DNA of 64,000 nt, taken from positions 9,411,398 to 9,475,397 of the forward strand of contig NC_080057.1 of NCBI RefSeq assembly GCF_026212465.1, given 5' to 3'. Each line of letters opens with the position of its first letter. The stretch's first letter is position 1. A model generated the notes under the pieces. The model was not told where the DNA came from, made no database searches, and saw nothing but the letters and a program-made list of their open reading frames with translations. The position numbers and the translations under genes were made by a program. This document shows, one piece after another, positions 23,356 to 37,649 of the stretch. Origin of the DNA: Amaranthus tricolor. Its lineage: Eukaryota > Streptophyta > Magnoliopsida > Caryophyllales > Amaranthaceae.

Positions 23356-26300
23356 AATGAAGAATGAACAAGGATCAATGGTCAATGACGAATGAACGAT
23401 GAAGAATGAACAAGGATCAATGATCAATGAAGAATGAACGATGAAGAATGAACAAGGATTAATGATCAATGAAGAATGAACGATGAAGAATGAACAAGGA
23501 TTAATGGTCAATGACGAATGAACGATGAAGAATGAACAAGGATCAATGATTAATGAAGAATGAACGATAAAGAATGCACAAGGATCAATGATCAATGAAG
23601 AATGAACGATGAAGAATGAACAAGGATCAATGATCAATGAAGAATGAACGATGAAGAATGAACAAGGATCAATGGTCAATGACGAATGAACGATGAAGAA
23701 TGAACAAGGATCAATGATCAATGAAGAATGAACGATGAAGAATGAACAAGGATCAATGATCAATGAAGAATGAACGATGAAGAATGAAAAAGGATCAATG
23801 ATCAATGAAGAATGAACAAGGATCAATGATAAATGAAGAATGAACGATGAAGAATGAACAAGGATTAATGGTCAATGACGAATGAACGATGAAAAATGAA
23901 CAAGGATCAATGATCAATGAAGAATGAACGATGAAGAATGAACAAGGATCAATGATCAATGAAGAATGAACGATGAAGAATGAACAAGGATTAATGGTCA
24001 ATGATGAATGAATGATGAAGAATGAACAAGGATTAATGCTCAATGAAGAATGAACGATGAAGAATGAACAAGGATTAATGGTCAATGAAGAATGAACGAT
24101 GAAGAATGAACAAGGATTAATGGTCAATGACGAATGAACGATGAAGAATGAACAAGGATCAATGATCAATGAAGAATGAACGATGAAGAATGAACAAGGA
24201 TCAATGATCAATGAAGAATGAACGATGAAGAATGAACAAGGATCAATGGTCAATGACGAATGAACGATGAAGAATGAACAAGGATCAATGATCAATGAAG
24301 AATGAACGATGAAGAATGAACAAGGATTAATGATCAATGAAGAATGAACGATGAAGAATGAACAAGGATTAATGGTCAATGACGAATGAACGATGAAGAA
24401 TGAACAAGGATCAATGATCAATGAAGAATGAACGATGAAGAATGAACAAGAATTAATGGTCAATGACGAATGAACGATGAAGAATGAATAAGGATCAATG
24501 ATCAATGAAGAATGAACGATGAAGAATGAACAAGGATCAATGATCAATGAAGAATGAACGATGAAGAATGAACAAGGATCAATGATCATTGAAGAATGAA
24601 CGATGAAGAATGAACAAGGATCAATGATCAATGACGAATGAACGATGAAGAATGAACAAGGATCAATGATCATCGAAAAATGAACGATGAAGAATGAACA
24701 GGGATCAATGATCAATGAAGAATGAACGATGAAGAATGAACAAGGATCAACGCTAAATGACGAATGAACGATGAAGAATAAACAAGGATCAATGAAGAAT
24801 GAACGATGAAGAATGAACAAGGATCAATGATCAATGAAGAATGAACGATGAAGAATGAACAAGGATCAATGATCAATGACGAATGAACGATGAAGAATGA
24901 ACAAGGATCAATGATCAATCAACAATGAACGATGAAGAATGAACAAGGATCAATGATCAATGAAGAATGAACGATGAAGAATGATCAAGGATCAATGATC
25001 AATGAAGAATGAACGATGAAGAATGAACAAGGATCAATGGTCAATGACGAATGAACGATGAACAATGAACAAGGATCAATGATCAATGAAGAATGAACGA
25101 TGAAGAATGAACAAGGATCAATGATCAATTAAGAATGAACGATGAAGAATGAACAAGGATTAATGGTCAATGACGAATGAACGATGAAGAATGAACAAGG
25201 ATCAATGATCAATGAAGAATGAACGATGAAGAATGAACAAGGATCAATGATCAATGAAGAATGAACGATGAAGAATGAACAAGGATCAATGGTCAATGAC
25301 GAATGAACGATGAAGAATGAACAAGGATCAATGATCAATGAAGAATGAACGATGAAGAATGAACAAGGATTAATGATCAATGAAGAATGAACGATGAAGA
25401 ATGAACAAGGATTAATGGTCAATGACGAATGAACGATGAAGAATGAACAAGGATCAATGATTAATGAAGAATGAACGATAAAGAATGCACAAGGATCAAT
25501 GATCAATGAAGAATGAACGATGAAGAATGAACAAGGATCAATGATCAATGAAGAATGAACGATGAAGAATGAACAAGGATCAATGGTCAATGACGAATGA
25601 ACGATGAAGAATGAACAAGGATCAATGATCAATGAAGAATGAACGATGAAGAATGAACAAGGATCAATGATCAATGAAGAATGAACGATGAAGAATGAAA
25701 AAGGATCAATGATCAATGAAGAATGAACAAGGATCAATGATAAATGAAGAATGAACGATGAAGAATGAACAAGGATTAATGGTCAATGACGAATGAACGA
25801 TGAAAAATGAACAAGGATCAATGATCAATGAAGAATGAACGATGAAGAATGAACAAGGATCAATGATCAATGAAGAATGAACGATGAAGAATGAACAAGG
25901 ATTAATGGTCAATGATGAATGAATGATGAAGAATGAACAAGGATTAATGCTCAATGAAGAATGAACGATGAAGAATGAACAAGGATTAATGGTCAATGAA
26001 GAATGAACGATGAAGAATGAACAAGGATTAATGGTCAATGACGAATGAACGATGAAGAATGAACAAGGATCAATGATCAATGAAGAATGAACGATGAAGA
26101 ATGAACAAGGATCAATGATCAATGAAGAATGAACGATGAAGAATGAACAAGGATCAATGGTCAATGACGAATGAACGATGAAGAATGAACAAGGATCAAT
26201 GATCAATGAAGAATGAACGATGAAGAATGAACAAGGATTAATGATCAATGAAGAATGAACGATGAAGAATGAACAAGGATTAATGGTCAATGACGAATGA

Positions 26301-28569
26301 ACGATGAAGAATGAACAAGGATCAATGATCAATGAAGAATGAACGATGAAGAATGAACAAGAATTAATGGTCAATGACGAATGAACGATGAAGAATGAAT
26401 AAGGATCAATGATCAATGAAGAATGAACGATGAAGAATGAACAAGGATCAATGATCAATGAAGAATGAACGATGAAGAATGAACAAGGATCAATGATCAA
26501 TGACGAATGAACGATGAAGAATGAACAAGGATCAATGATCAATCAACAATGAACGATGAAGAATGAACAAGGATAAATGATCAATGAAGAATGAACGATG
26601 AAGAATGATCAAGGATCAATGATCAATGAAGAATGAACGATGAAGAATGAACAAGGATCAATGGTCAATGACGAATGAACGATGAACAATGAACAAGGAT
26701 CAATGATCAATGAAGAATGAACGATGAAGAATGAACAAGGATCAATGATCAATTAAGAATGAACGATGAAGAATGAACAAGGATTAATGGTCAATGACGA
26801 ATGAACGATGAAGAATGAACAAGGATCAATGATCAATGAAGAATGAACGATGAAGAATGAACAAGGATCAATGATCATTGAAGAATGAACGATGAAGAAT
26901 GAACAAGGTTCAACGGTCAATGAAAAATGAACGATGAAGAATGAACAAGGATCAATGATGAATGAAGAATGAACGATGAAGAATGAAAAAGGATCAATGA
27001 TCAATGAAGAATGAACGATGAAGAATGAACAAGGATCAATGATCAATGACGAATGAACGATGAAGAATGAACAAGGATCAATGATCAATGAAGAATGAAC
27101 GATGAAGAATGAACAAGGATTAATGATCAATGAAGAATGAACAAGGATCAATGATCAATGAAGAATGAACGATGAAGAATGAACAAGGATCAATGATCAA
27201 TGAAGAATGAACGATGAAGAATGAACAAGGATTAATGGTCAATGATGAATGAATGATGAAGAATGAACAAGGATTAATGCTCAATGAAGAATGAACGATG
27301 AAGAATGAACAAGGATTAATGGTCAATGAAGAATGAACGATGAAGAATGAACAAGGATTAATGGTCAATGACGAATGAACGATGAAGAATGAACAAGGAT
27401 CAATGATCAATGAAGAATGAACGATGAAGAATGAACAAGGATCAATGATCAATGAAGAATGAACGATGAAGAATGAACAAGGATCAATGGTCAATGACGA
27501 ATGAACGATGAAGAATGAACAAGGATCAATGATCAATGAAGAATGAACGATGAAGAATGAACAAGGATTAATGATCAATGAAGAATGAACGATGAAGAAT
27601 GAACAAGGATTAATGGTCAATGACGAATGAACGATGAAGAATGAACAAGGATCAATGATCAATGAAGAATGAACGATGAAGAATGAACAAGAATTAATGG
27701 TCAATGACGAATGAACGATGAAGAATGAATAAGGATCAATGATCAATGAAGAATGAACGATGAAGAATGAACAAGGATCAATGATCAATGAAGAATGAAC
27801 GATGAAGAATGAACAAGGATCAATGATCAATGACGAATGAACGATGAAGAATGAACAAGGATCAATGATCAATCAACAATGAACGATGAAGAATGAACAA
27901 GGATCAATGATCAATGAAGAATGAATGATGAAGAATGATCAAGGATCAATGATCAATGAAGAATGAACGATGAAGAATGAACAAGGATCAATGGTCAATG
28001 ACGAATGAACGATGAACAATGAACAAGGATCAATGATCAATGAAGAATGAACGATGAAGAATGAACAAGGATCAATGATCAATTAAGAATGAACGATGAA
28101 GAATGAACAAGGATTAATGGTCAATGACGAATGAACGATGAAGAATGAACAAGGATCAATGATCAATGAAGAATGAACGATGAAGAATGAACAAGGATCA
28201 ATGATCATTGAAGAATGAACGATGAAGAATGAACAAGGTTCAACGGTCAATGAAAAATGAACGATGAAGAATGAACAAGGATCAATGATGAATGAAGAAT
28301 GAACGATGAAGAATGAAAAAGGATCAATGATCAATGAAGAATGAACGATGAAGAATGAACAAGGATCAATGATCAATGACGAATGAACGATGAAGAATGA
28401 ACAAGGATCAATGATCATCGAAAAATGAACGATGAAGAATGAACAGGGATCAATGATCAATGAAGAATGAACGATGAAGAATGAACAAGGATCAACGCTA
28501 AATGACGAATGAACGATGAAGAATAAACAAGGATCAATGAAGAATGAACGATGAAGAATGAACAAGGAT

Positions 28570-31500
28570 CAATGATCAATGAAGAATGAACGATGAAGAA
28601 TGAACAAGGATTAATGGTCAATGACGAATGAACGATGAAGAATGAACAAGGATTAATGGTCAATGACGAATGAACGATGAAGAATGAATAAGGATCAATG
28701 ATCAATGAAGAATGAACGATGAAGAATGAACAAGGATCAATGATCAATGAAGAATAAACGATGAAGAATGAACAAGGATCAATGATCAATGACGAATGAA
28801 CGATGAAGAATGAACAAGGATCAATGATCAATGAACAATGAACGATGAAGAATGAACAAGGATCAATGATCAATGAAGAATGAACGATGAAGAATGATCA
28901 ACGATCAATGATCAATGAAGAATGAACGATGAAGAATGAACAAGGATCAATGGTCAATGACGAATGAACGATGAAGAATGAACAAGGATCAATGATCAAT
29001 GAAGAATGAACGATGAAGAATGAACAAGGATCAATGATCATTGAAGAATGAACGATGAAGAATGAACAAGGTTAAACGGTCAATGAAAAATGAACGATGA
29101 AGAATGAACAAGGATCAATGATGAATGAAGAATAAACGATGAAGAATGAAAAAGGATCAATGATCAATGAAGAATGAACGATGAAGAATGAACAAGGATC
29201 AATGATCAATGACGAATGAACGATGAAGAATGAACAAGGATCAATGATCATCGAAAAATTAACGATGAAGAATGAACAGGGATCAATGATCAATGAAGAA
29301 TGAACGATGAAGAATGAACAAGGATCAACGCTAAATGACGAATGAACAATGAAGAATAAACAAGGATCAATGAAGAATGAACGATGAAGAATGAACAAGG
29401 TTCAATGATCAATGAAGAATGAACGATGAAGAATGAACAAGGATCAACGCTGAATGACGAATGAACGATGAAGAATAAACAAGGATCAATGATCAATGAC
29501 GAATGAACGATGAAGAATGAACAAGGATCAATGATCAATGAAGAATGAACGATAAAGAATGAACAAGGATCAATGATCAATGAAGAATGAACGATGAAGA
29601 ATGAACAAGGATCAATGATCAATGACGAATGAACGATGAAGAATGAACAAGGATCAATGGTCAATGAAGAATGAACGATGAAGAATAAACAAGGATCAAT
29701 GATCTATGAAGAATGAACGATGAAGAATGAACAAGGATCAATGATCAATGAAGATTGAACGATGAAGAATGAACAAGGATCAATGATCAATGACAAATGA
29801 ACGATGAAGAATGAACAAGGATCAATGATCAATGAAGAATGAACGATGAAGAATGAACAAGGATCAATGATCAATGAAGAATGAACGATGAAGAATGAAC
29901 AAGGATTAATGATCAATGAAGAATGAACAAGGATCAATGATCAATGAAGAATGAACAAGGATCAATGATCAATGAAGAATGAACGATGAAGAATGAACAA
30001 GGATCAATGATCAATGAAGAATGAACGATGAAGAATGAACATGAATCAATGATCAATGAAGAATGAATGATGAAGAATGAACAAGGATCAATGATCAATG
30101 AAGAATGAATGATGAAGAATGAACAAGGATCAATGATCAATGAAGAATGAACGTTGAAGAATGAACAAGGATCAATGATCAATGAAGAATGAACGATGAA
30201 GAATGAACAAGGATCAATGATCAATGAAGAATGAACAAGGGTTAATGGTCAATGACGAATGAACGATGAAGAATGAATAAGGATCAATGATCAATGAAGA
30301 ATGAACGATGAAGAATGAACAAGGATCAATGATCAATGACGAATGAACGATGAAGAATGAACAAGGATCAATGATCAATGACGAATGAACGATGAAGAAT
30401 GAACAAGGATCAATGATCAATGAAGAATGAACGATGAAGCATGAACAAGGATCAATGATCAATGAAGAATGAACAAGGATCAATGATAAATGAAGAATGA
30501 ACGATGAAGAATGAACAAGGATTAATGGTCAATGACGAATGAACGATGAAGAATGAACAAGGATCAATGATCAATAAAGAATGAACGATGAAGAATGTAC
30601 AAGGATCAATGATCAATGAAGAATGAACGATGAAAATTAACAAGGATCAATGGTCAATGACGAATGAACGATGAAGAATGAACAAGGATCAATGATCAAT
30701 GAAGAATGAACGATGAAGAATGAACAAGGATTAATGATCAATGAAGAATGAACGATGAAGAATGAACAAGGATCAATGATCAATGAAGAATGAACGATGA
30801 AGAATGAACAAGGATTAATGGTCAATGACGAATGAACGATGAAGAATGAACAAGGATTAATGGTCAATGACGAATGAACGATGAAGAATGAATAAGGATC
30901 AATGATCAATGAAGAATGAACGATGAAGAATGAACAAGGATCAATGATCAATGAAGAATAAACGATGAAGAATGAACAAGGATCAATGATCAATGACGAA
31001 TGAACGATGAAGAATGAACAAGGATCAATGATCAATGAACAATGAACGATGAAGAATGAACAAGGATCAATGATCAATGAAGAATGAACGATGAAGAATG
31101 ATCAACGATCAATGATCAATGAAGAATGAACGATGAAGAATGAACAAGGATCAATGGTCAATGACGAATGAACGATGAAGAATGAACAAGGATCAATGAT
31201 CAATGAAGAATGAACGATGAAGAATGAACAAGGATCAATGATCATTGAAGAATGAACGATGAAGAATGAACAAGGTTAAACGGTCAATGAAAAATGAACG
31301 ATGAAGAATGAACAAGGATCAATGATGAATGAAGAATAAACGATGAAGAATGAAAAAGGATCAATGATCAATGAAGAATGAACGATGAAGAATGAACAAG
31401 GATCAATGATCAATGACGAATGAACGATGAAGAATGAACAAGGATCAATGATCATCGAAAAATTAACGATGAAGAATGAACAGGGATCAATGATCAATGA

Positions 31501-34500
31501 AGAATGAACGATGAAGAATGAACAAGGATCAACGCTAAATGACGAATGAACAATGAAGAATAAACAAGGATCAATGAAGAATGAACGATGAAGAATGAAC
31601 AAGGTTCAATGATCAATGAAGAATGAACGATGAAGAATGAACAAGGATCAACGCTGAATGACGAATGAACGATGAAGAATAAACAAGGATCAATGATCAA
31701 TGACGAATGAACGATGAAGAATGAACAAGGATCAATGATCAATGAAGAATGAACGATAAAGAATGAACAAGGATCAATGATCAATGAAGAATGAACGATG
31801 AAGAATGAACAAGGATCAATGATCAATGACGAATGAACGATGAAGAATGAACAAGGATCAATGGTCAATGAAGAATGAACGATGAAGAATAAACAAGGAT
31901 CAATGATCTATGAAGAATGAACGATGAAGAATGAACAAGGATCAATGATCAATGAAGATTGAACGATGAAGAATGAACAAGGATCAATGATCAATGACAA
32001 ATGAACGATGAAGAATGAACAAGGATCAATGATCAATGAAGAATGAACGATGAAGAATGAACAAGGATCAATGATCAATGAAGAATGAACGATGAAGAAT
32101 GAACAAGGATTAATGATCAATGAAGAATGAACAAGGATCAATGATCAATGAAGAATGAACAAGGATCAATGATCAATGAAGAATGAACGATGAAGAATGA
32201 ACAAGGATCAATGATCAATGAAGAATGAACGATGAAGAATGAACATGAATCAATGATCAATGAAGAATGAACGATGAAGAATGAACAAGGATCAATGATC
32301 AATGAAGAATGAATGATGAAGAATGAACAAGGATCAATGATCAATGAAGAATGAACGTTGAAGAATGAACAAGGATCAATGATCAATGAAGAATGAACGA
32401 TGAAGAATGAACAAGGATCAATGATCAATGAAGAATGAACGATGAAGAATGAACAAGGGTTAATGGTCAATGACGAATGAACGATGAAGAATGAATAAGG
32501 ATCAATGATCAATGAAGAATGAACGATGAAGAATGAACAAGGATCAATGATCAATGACGAATGAACGATGAAGAATGAACAAGGATCAATGATCAATGAC
32601 GAATGAACGATGAAGAATGAACAAGGATCAATGATCAATGAAGAATGAACGATGAAGCATGAACAAGGATCAATGATCAATGAAGAATGAACAAGGATCA
32701 ATGATAAATGAAGAATGAACGATGAAGAATGAACAAGGATTAATGGTCAATGACGAATGAACGATGAAGAATGAACAAGGATCAATGATCAATAAAGAAT
32801 GAACGATGAAGAATGTACAAGGATCAATGATCAATGAAGAATGAACGATGAAAATTAACAAGGATCAATGGTCAATGACGAATGAACGATGAAGAATGAA
32901 CAAGAATCAATGATCAATGAAGAATGAACGATGAAGAATGAACAAGGATTAATGATCAATGAAGAATGAACGATGAAGAATGAACAAGGATCAATGATCA
33001 ATGAAGAATGAACGATGAAGAATGAACAAGGATTAATGGTCAATGACGAATGAACGATGAAGAATGAACAAGGATTAATGGTCAATGACGAATGAACGAT
33101 GAAGAATGAATAAGGATCAATGATCAATGAAGAATGAACGATGAAGAATGAACAAGGATCAATGATCAATGAAGAATAAACGATGAAGAATGAACAAGGA
33201 TCAATGATCAATGACGAATGAACGATGAAGAATGAACAAGGATCAATGATCAATGAACAATGAACGATGAAGAATGAACAAGGATCAATGATCAATGAAG
33301 AATGAACGATGAAGAATGATCAACGATCAATGATCAATGAAGAATGAACGATGAAGAATGAACAAGGATCAATGGTCAATGACGAATGAACGATGAAGAA
33401 TGAACAAGGATCAATGATCAATGAAGAATGAACGATGAAGAATGAACAAGGATCAATGATCATTGAAGAATGAACGATGAAGAATGAACAAGGTTAAACG
33501 GTCAATGAAAAATGAACGATGAAGAATGAACAAGGATCAATGATGAATGAAGAATAAACGATGAAGAATGAAAAAGGATCAATGATCAATGAAGAATGAA
33601 CGATGAAGAATGAACAAGGATCAATGATCAATGACGAATGAACGATGAAGAATGAACAAGGATCAATGATCATCGAAAAATTAACGATGAAGAATGAACA
33701 GGGATCAATGATCAATGAAGAATGAACGATGAAGAATGAACAAGGATCAACGCTAAATGACGAATGAACAATGAAGAATAAACAAGGATCAATGAAGAAT
33801 GAACGATGAAGAATGAACAAGGTTCAATGATCAATGAAGAATGAACGATGAAGAATGAACAAGGATCAACGCTGAATGACGAATGAACGATGAAGAATAA
33901 ACAAGGATCAATGATCAATGACGAATGAACGATGAAGAATGAACAAGGATCAATGATCAATGAAGAATGAACGATAAAGAATGAACAAGGATCAATGATC
34001 AATGAAGAATGAACGATGAAGAATGAACAAGGATCAATGATCAATGACGAATGAACGATGAAGAATGAACAAGGATCAATGGTCAATGAAGAATGAACGA
34101 TGAAGAATAAACAAGGATCAATGATCTATGAAGAATGAACGATGAAGAATGAACAAGGATCAATGATCAATGAAGATTGAACGATGAAGAATGAACAAGG
34201 ATCAATGATCAATGACAAATGAACGATGAAGAATGAACAAGGATCAATGATCAATGAAGAATGAACGATGAAGAATGAACAAGGATCAATGATCAATGAA
34301 GAATGAACGATGAAGAATGAACAAGGATTAATGATCAATGAAGAATGAACAAGGATCAATGATCAATGAAGAATGAACAAGGATCAATGATCAATGAAGA
34401 ATGAACGATGAAGAATGAACAAGGATCAATGATCAATGAAGAATGAACGATGAAGAATGAACATGAATCAATGATCAATGAAGAATGAATGATGAAGAAT

Positions 34501-35100
34501 GAACAAGGATCAATGATCAATGAAGAATGAATGATGAAGAATGAACAAGGATCAATGATCAATGAAGAATGAACGTTGAAGAATGAACAAGGATCAATGA
34601 TCAATGAAGAATGAACGATGAAGAATGAACAAGGATCAATGATCAATGAAGAATGAACGATGAAGAATGAACAAGGGTTAATGGTCAATGACGAATGAAC
34701 GATGAAGAATGAATAAGGATCAATGATCAATGAAGAATGAACGATGAAGAATGAACAAGGATCAATGATCAATGACGAATGAACGATGAAGAATGAACAA
34801 GGATCAATGATCAATGACGAATGAACGATGAAGAATGAACAAGGATCAATGATCAATGAAGAATGAACGATGAAGCATGAACAAGGATCAATGATCAATG
34901 AAGAATGAACAAGGATCAATGATAAATGAAGAATGAACGATGAAGAATGAACAAGGATTAATGGTCAATGACGAATGAACGATGAAGAATGAACAAGGAT
35001 CAATGATCAATAAAGAATGAACGATGAAGAATGTACAAGGATCAATGATCAATGAAGAATGAACGATGAAAATTAACAAGGATCAATGGTCAATGACGAA
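28570..35100 (+). repeat. Three-copy higher-order repeat, 2204/2218 bp
   Basis: Three consecutive blocks share variant order. The CGCTAAAT marker falls at 29329, 31533 and 33751, giving periods of 2204 and 2218 bp. The 14-bp difference is one dropped 14-bp subunit near 30235, where the first copy reads GAATGAACAAGGGTTAATGG without the preceding subunit that copies two and three have near 32450 and 34670. After about 35100 only part of the unit continues, reusing the 33.9-34.7 kb order with an offset near 1175 bp. Confidence 0.8.
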
Positions 35101-37649
35101 TGAACGATGAAGAATGAACAAGGATCAATGATCAATGAAGAATGAACGATAAAGAATGAACAAGGATCAATGATCAATGAAGAATGAACGATGAAGAATG
35201 AACAAGGATCAATGATCAATGACGAATGAACGATGAAGAATGAACAAGGATCAATGGTCAATGAAGAATGAACGATGAAGAATAAACAAGGATCAATGAT
35301 CTATGAAGAATGAACGATGAAGAATGAACAAGGATCAATGATCAATGAAGATTGAACGATGAAGAATGAACAAGGATCAATGATCAATGACAAATGAACG
35401 ATGAAGAATGAACAAGGATCAATGATCAATGAAGAATGAACGATGAAGAATGAACAAGGATCAATGATCAATGAAGAATGAACGATGAAGAATGAACAAG
35501 GATTAATGATCAATGAAGAATGAACAAGGATCAATGATCAATGAAGAATGAACAAGGATCAATGATCAATGAAGAATGAACGATGAAGAATGAACAAGGA
35601 TCAATGATCAATGAAGAATGAACGATGAAGAATGAACATGAATCAATGATCAATGAAGAATGAACGATGAAGAATGAACAAGGATCAATGATCAATGAAG
35701 AATGAATGATGAAGAATGAACAAGGATCAATGATCAATGAAGAATGAACGTTGAAGAATGAACAAGGATCAATGATCAATGAAGAATGAACGATGAAGAA
35801 TGAACAAGGATCAATGATCAATGAAGAATGAACAAGGATCAATGATAAATGAAGAATGAACGATGAAGAATGAACAAGGATTAATGGTCAATGACGAATG
35901 AACGATGAAGAATGAACAAGGATCAATGATCAATGAAGAATGAACGATGAAGAATGAACAAGGATCAATGATCAATGAAGAATGAACGATGAAGAATGAA
36001 CAAGAATCAATGGTCAATGACGAATGAACGATGAAGAATGAAAAAGGATCAATGATCAATGAAGAATGAACGATGAAGAATGAACAAGGATCAATGAGAT
36101 CAACGACGAATGAACGATGAATAATGAACAAGGATCAATGATCATCGAAGAATGAACGATGAAGAATGAACAGGGATCAATGATCAATGAAGAATGATCG
36201 ATGAAGAATAAACAAGGATCAATGAAGAACGAACGATGAAGAATGAACAAGGATCAATGATCAATGAAGAATGAACGATGAAGAATGAACAAGGATCAAT
36301 GATCAATGAAGAATGAACGATGAAGAATGAACAAGGATCAATGGTCAATGATGAATGAACGATGAAGAATGAACAAGGATCAATGATCAATGAAGAATGA
36401 ACGATGAAGAATGAACAAGGATTAATGATCAATGAAGAATGAACGATGAAGAATGAACAAGGATTAATGGTCAATAACGAATGAACGATGAAGAATGAAC
36501 AAGGATCAATGATTAATGAAGAATGAACGATAAAGAATGCACAAGGATCAATGATCAATGAAGAATGAACGATGAAGAATGAACAAGGATCAATGATCAA
36601 TGAAGAATGAACGATGAAGAATGAACAAGGATCAATGGTCAATGACGAATGAACGATGAAGAATGAACAAGGATCAATGATCAATGAAGAATGAACGATG
36701 AAGAATGAACAAGGATCAATGATCAATGAAGAATGAACGATGAAGAATGAAAAAGGATCAATGATCAATGAAGAATGAACAAGGATCAATGATAAATGAA
36801 GAATGAACGATGAAGAATGAACAAGGATTAATGGTCAATGACGAATGAACGATGAAGAATGAACAAGGATCAATGATCAATGAAGAATGAACAAGGATCA
36901 ATGATCAATGAAGAATGAACGATGAAGAATGAACAAGGATTAATGGTCAATGACGAATGAACGATGAAGAATGAACAAGGATTAATGCTCAATGAAGAAT
37001 GAACGATGAAGAATGAACAAGGATTAATGGTCAATGAAGAATGAACGATGAAGAATGAACAAGGATTAATGGTCAATGACGAATGAACGATGAAGAATGA
37101 ACAAGGATCAATGATCAATGAAGAATGAACGATGAAGAATGAACAAGGATCAATGATCAATGAAGAATGAACGATGAAGAATGAACAAGGATCAATGGTC
37201 AATGACGAATGAACGATGAAGAATGAACAAGGATCAATGATCAATGAAGAATGAACGATGAAGAATGAACAAGGATTAATGATCAATGAAGAATGAACGA
37301 TGAAGAATGAACAAGGATTAATGGTCAATGACGAATGAACGATGAAGAATGAACAAGGATCAATGATCAATGAAGAATGAACGATGAAGAATGAACAAGG
37401 ATTAATGGTCAATGACGAATGAACGATGAAGAATGAATAAGGATCAATGATCAATGAAGAATGAACGATGAAGAATAAACAAGGATCAATGATCAATGAA
37501 GAATGAACGATGAAGAATGAACAAGGATCAATGATCAATGACGAATGAACGATGAAGAATGAACAAGGATCAATGATCAATCAACAATGAACGATGAAGA
37601 ATGAACAAGGATCAATGATCAATGAAGAATGAACGATGAAGAATGATCA

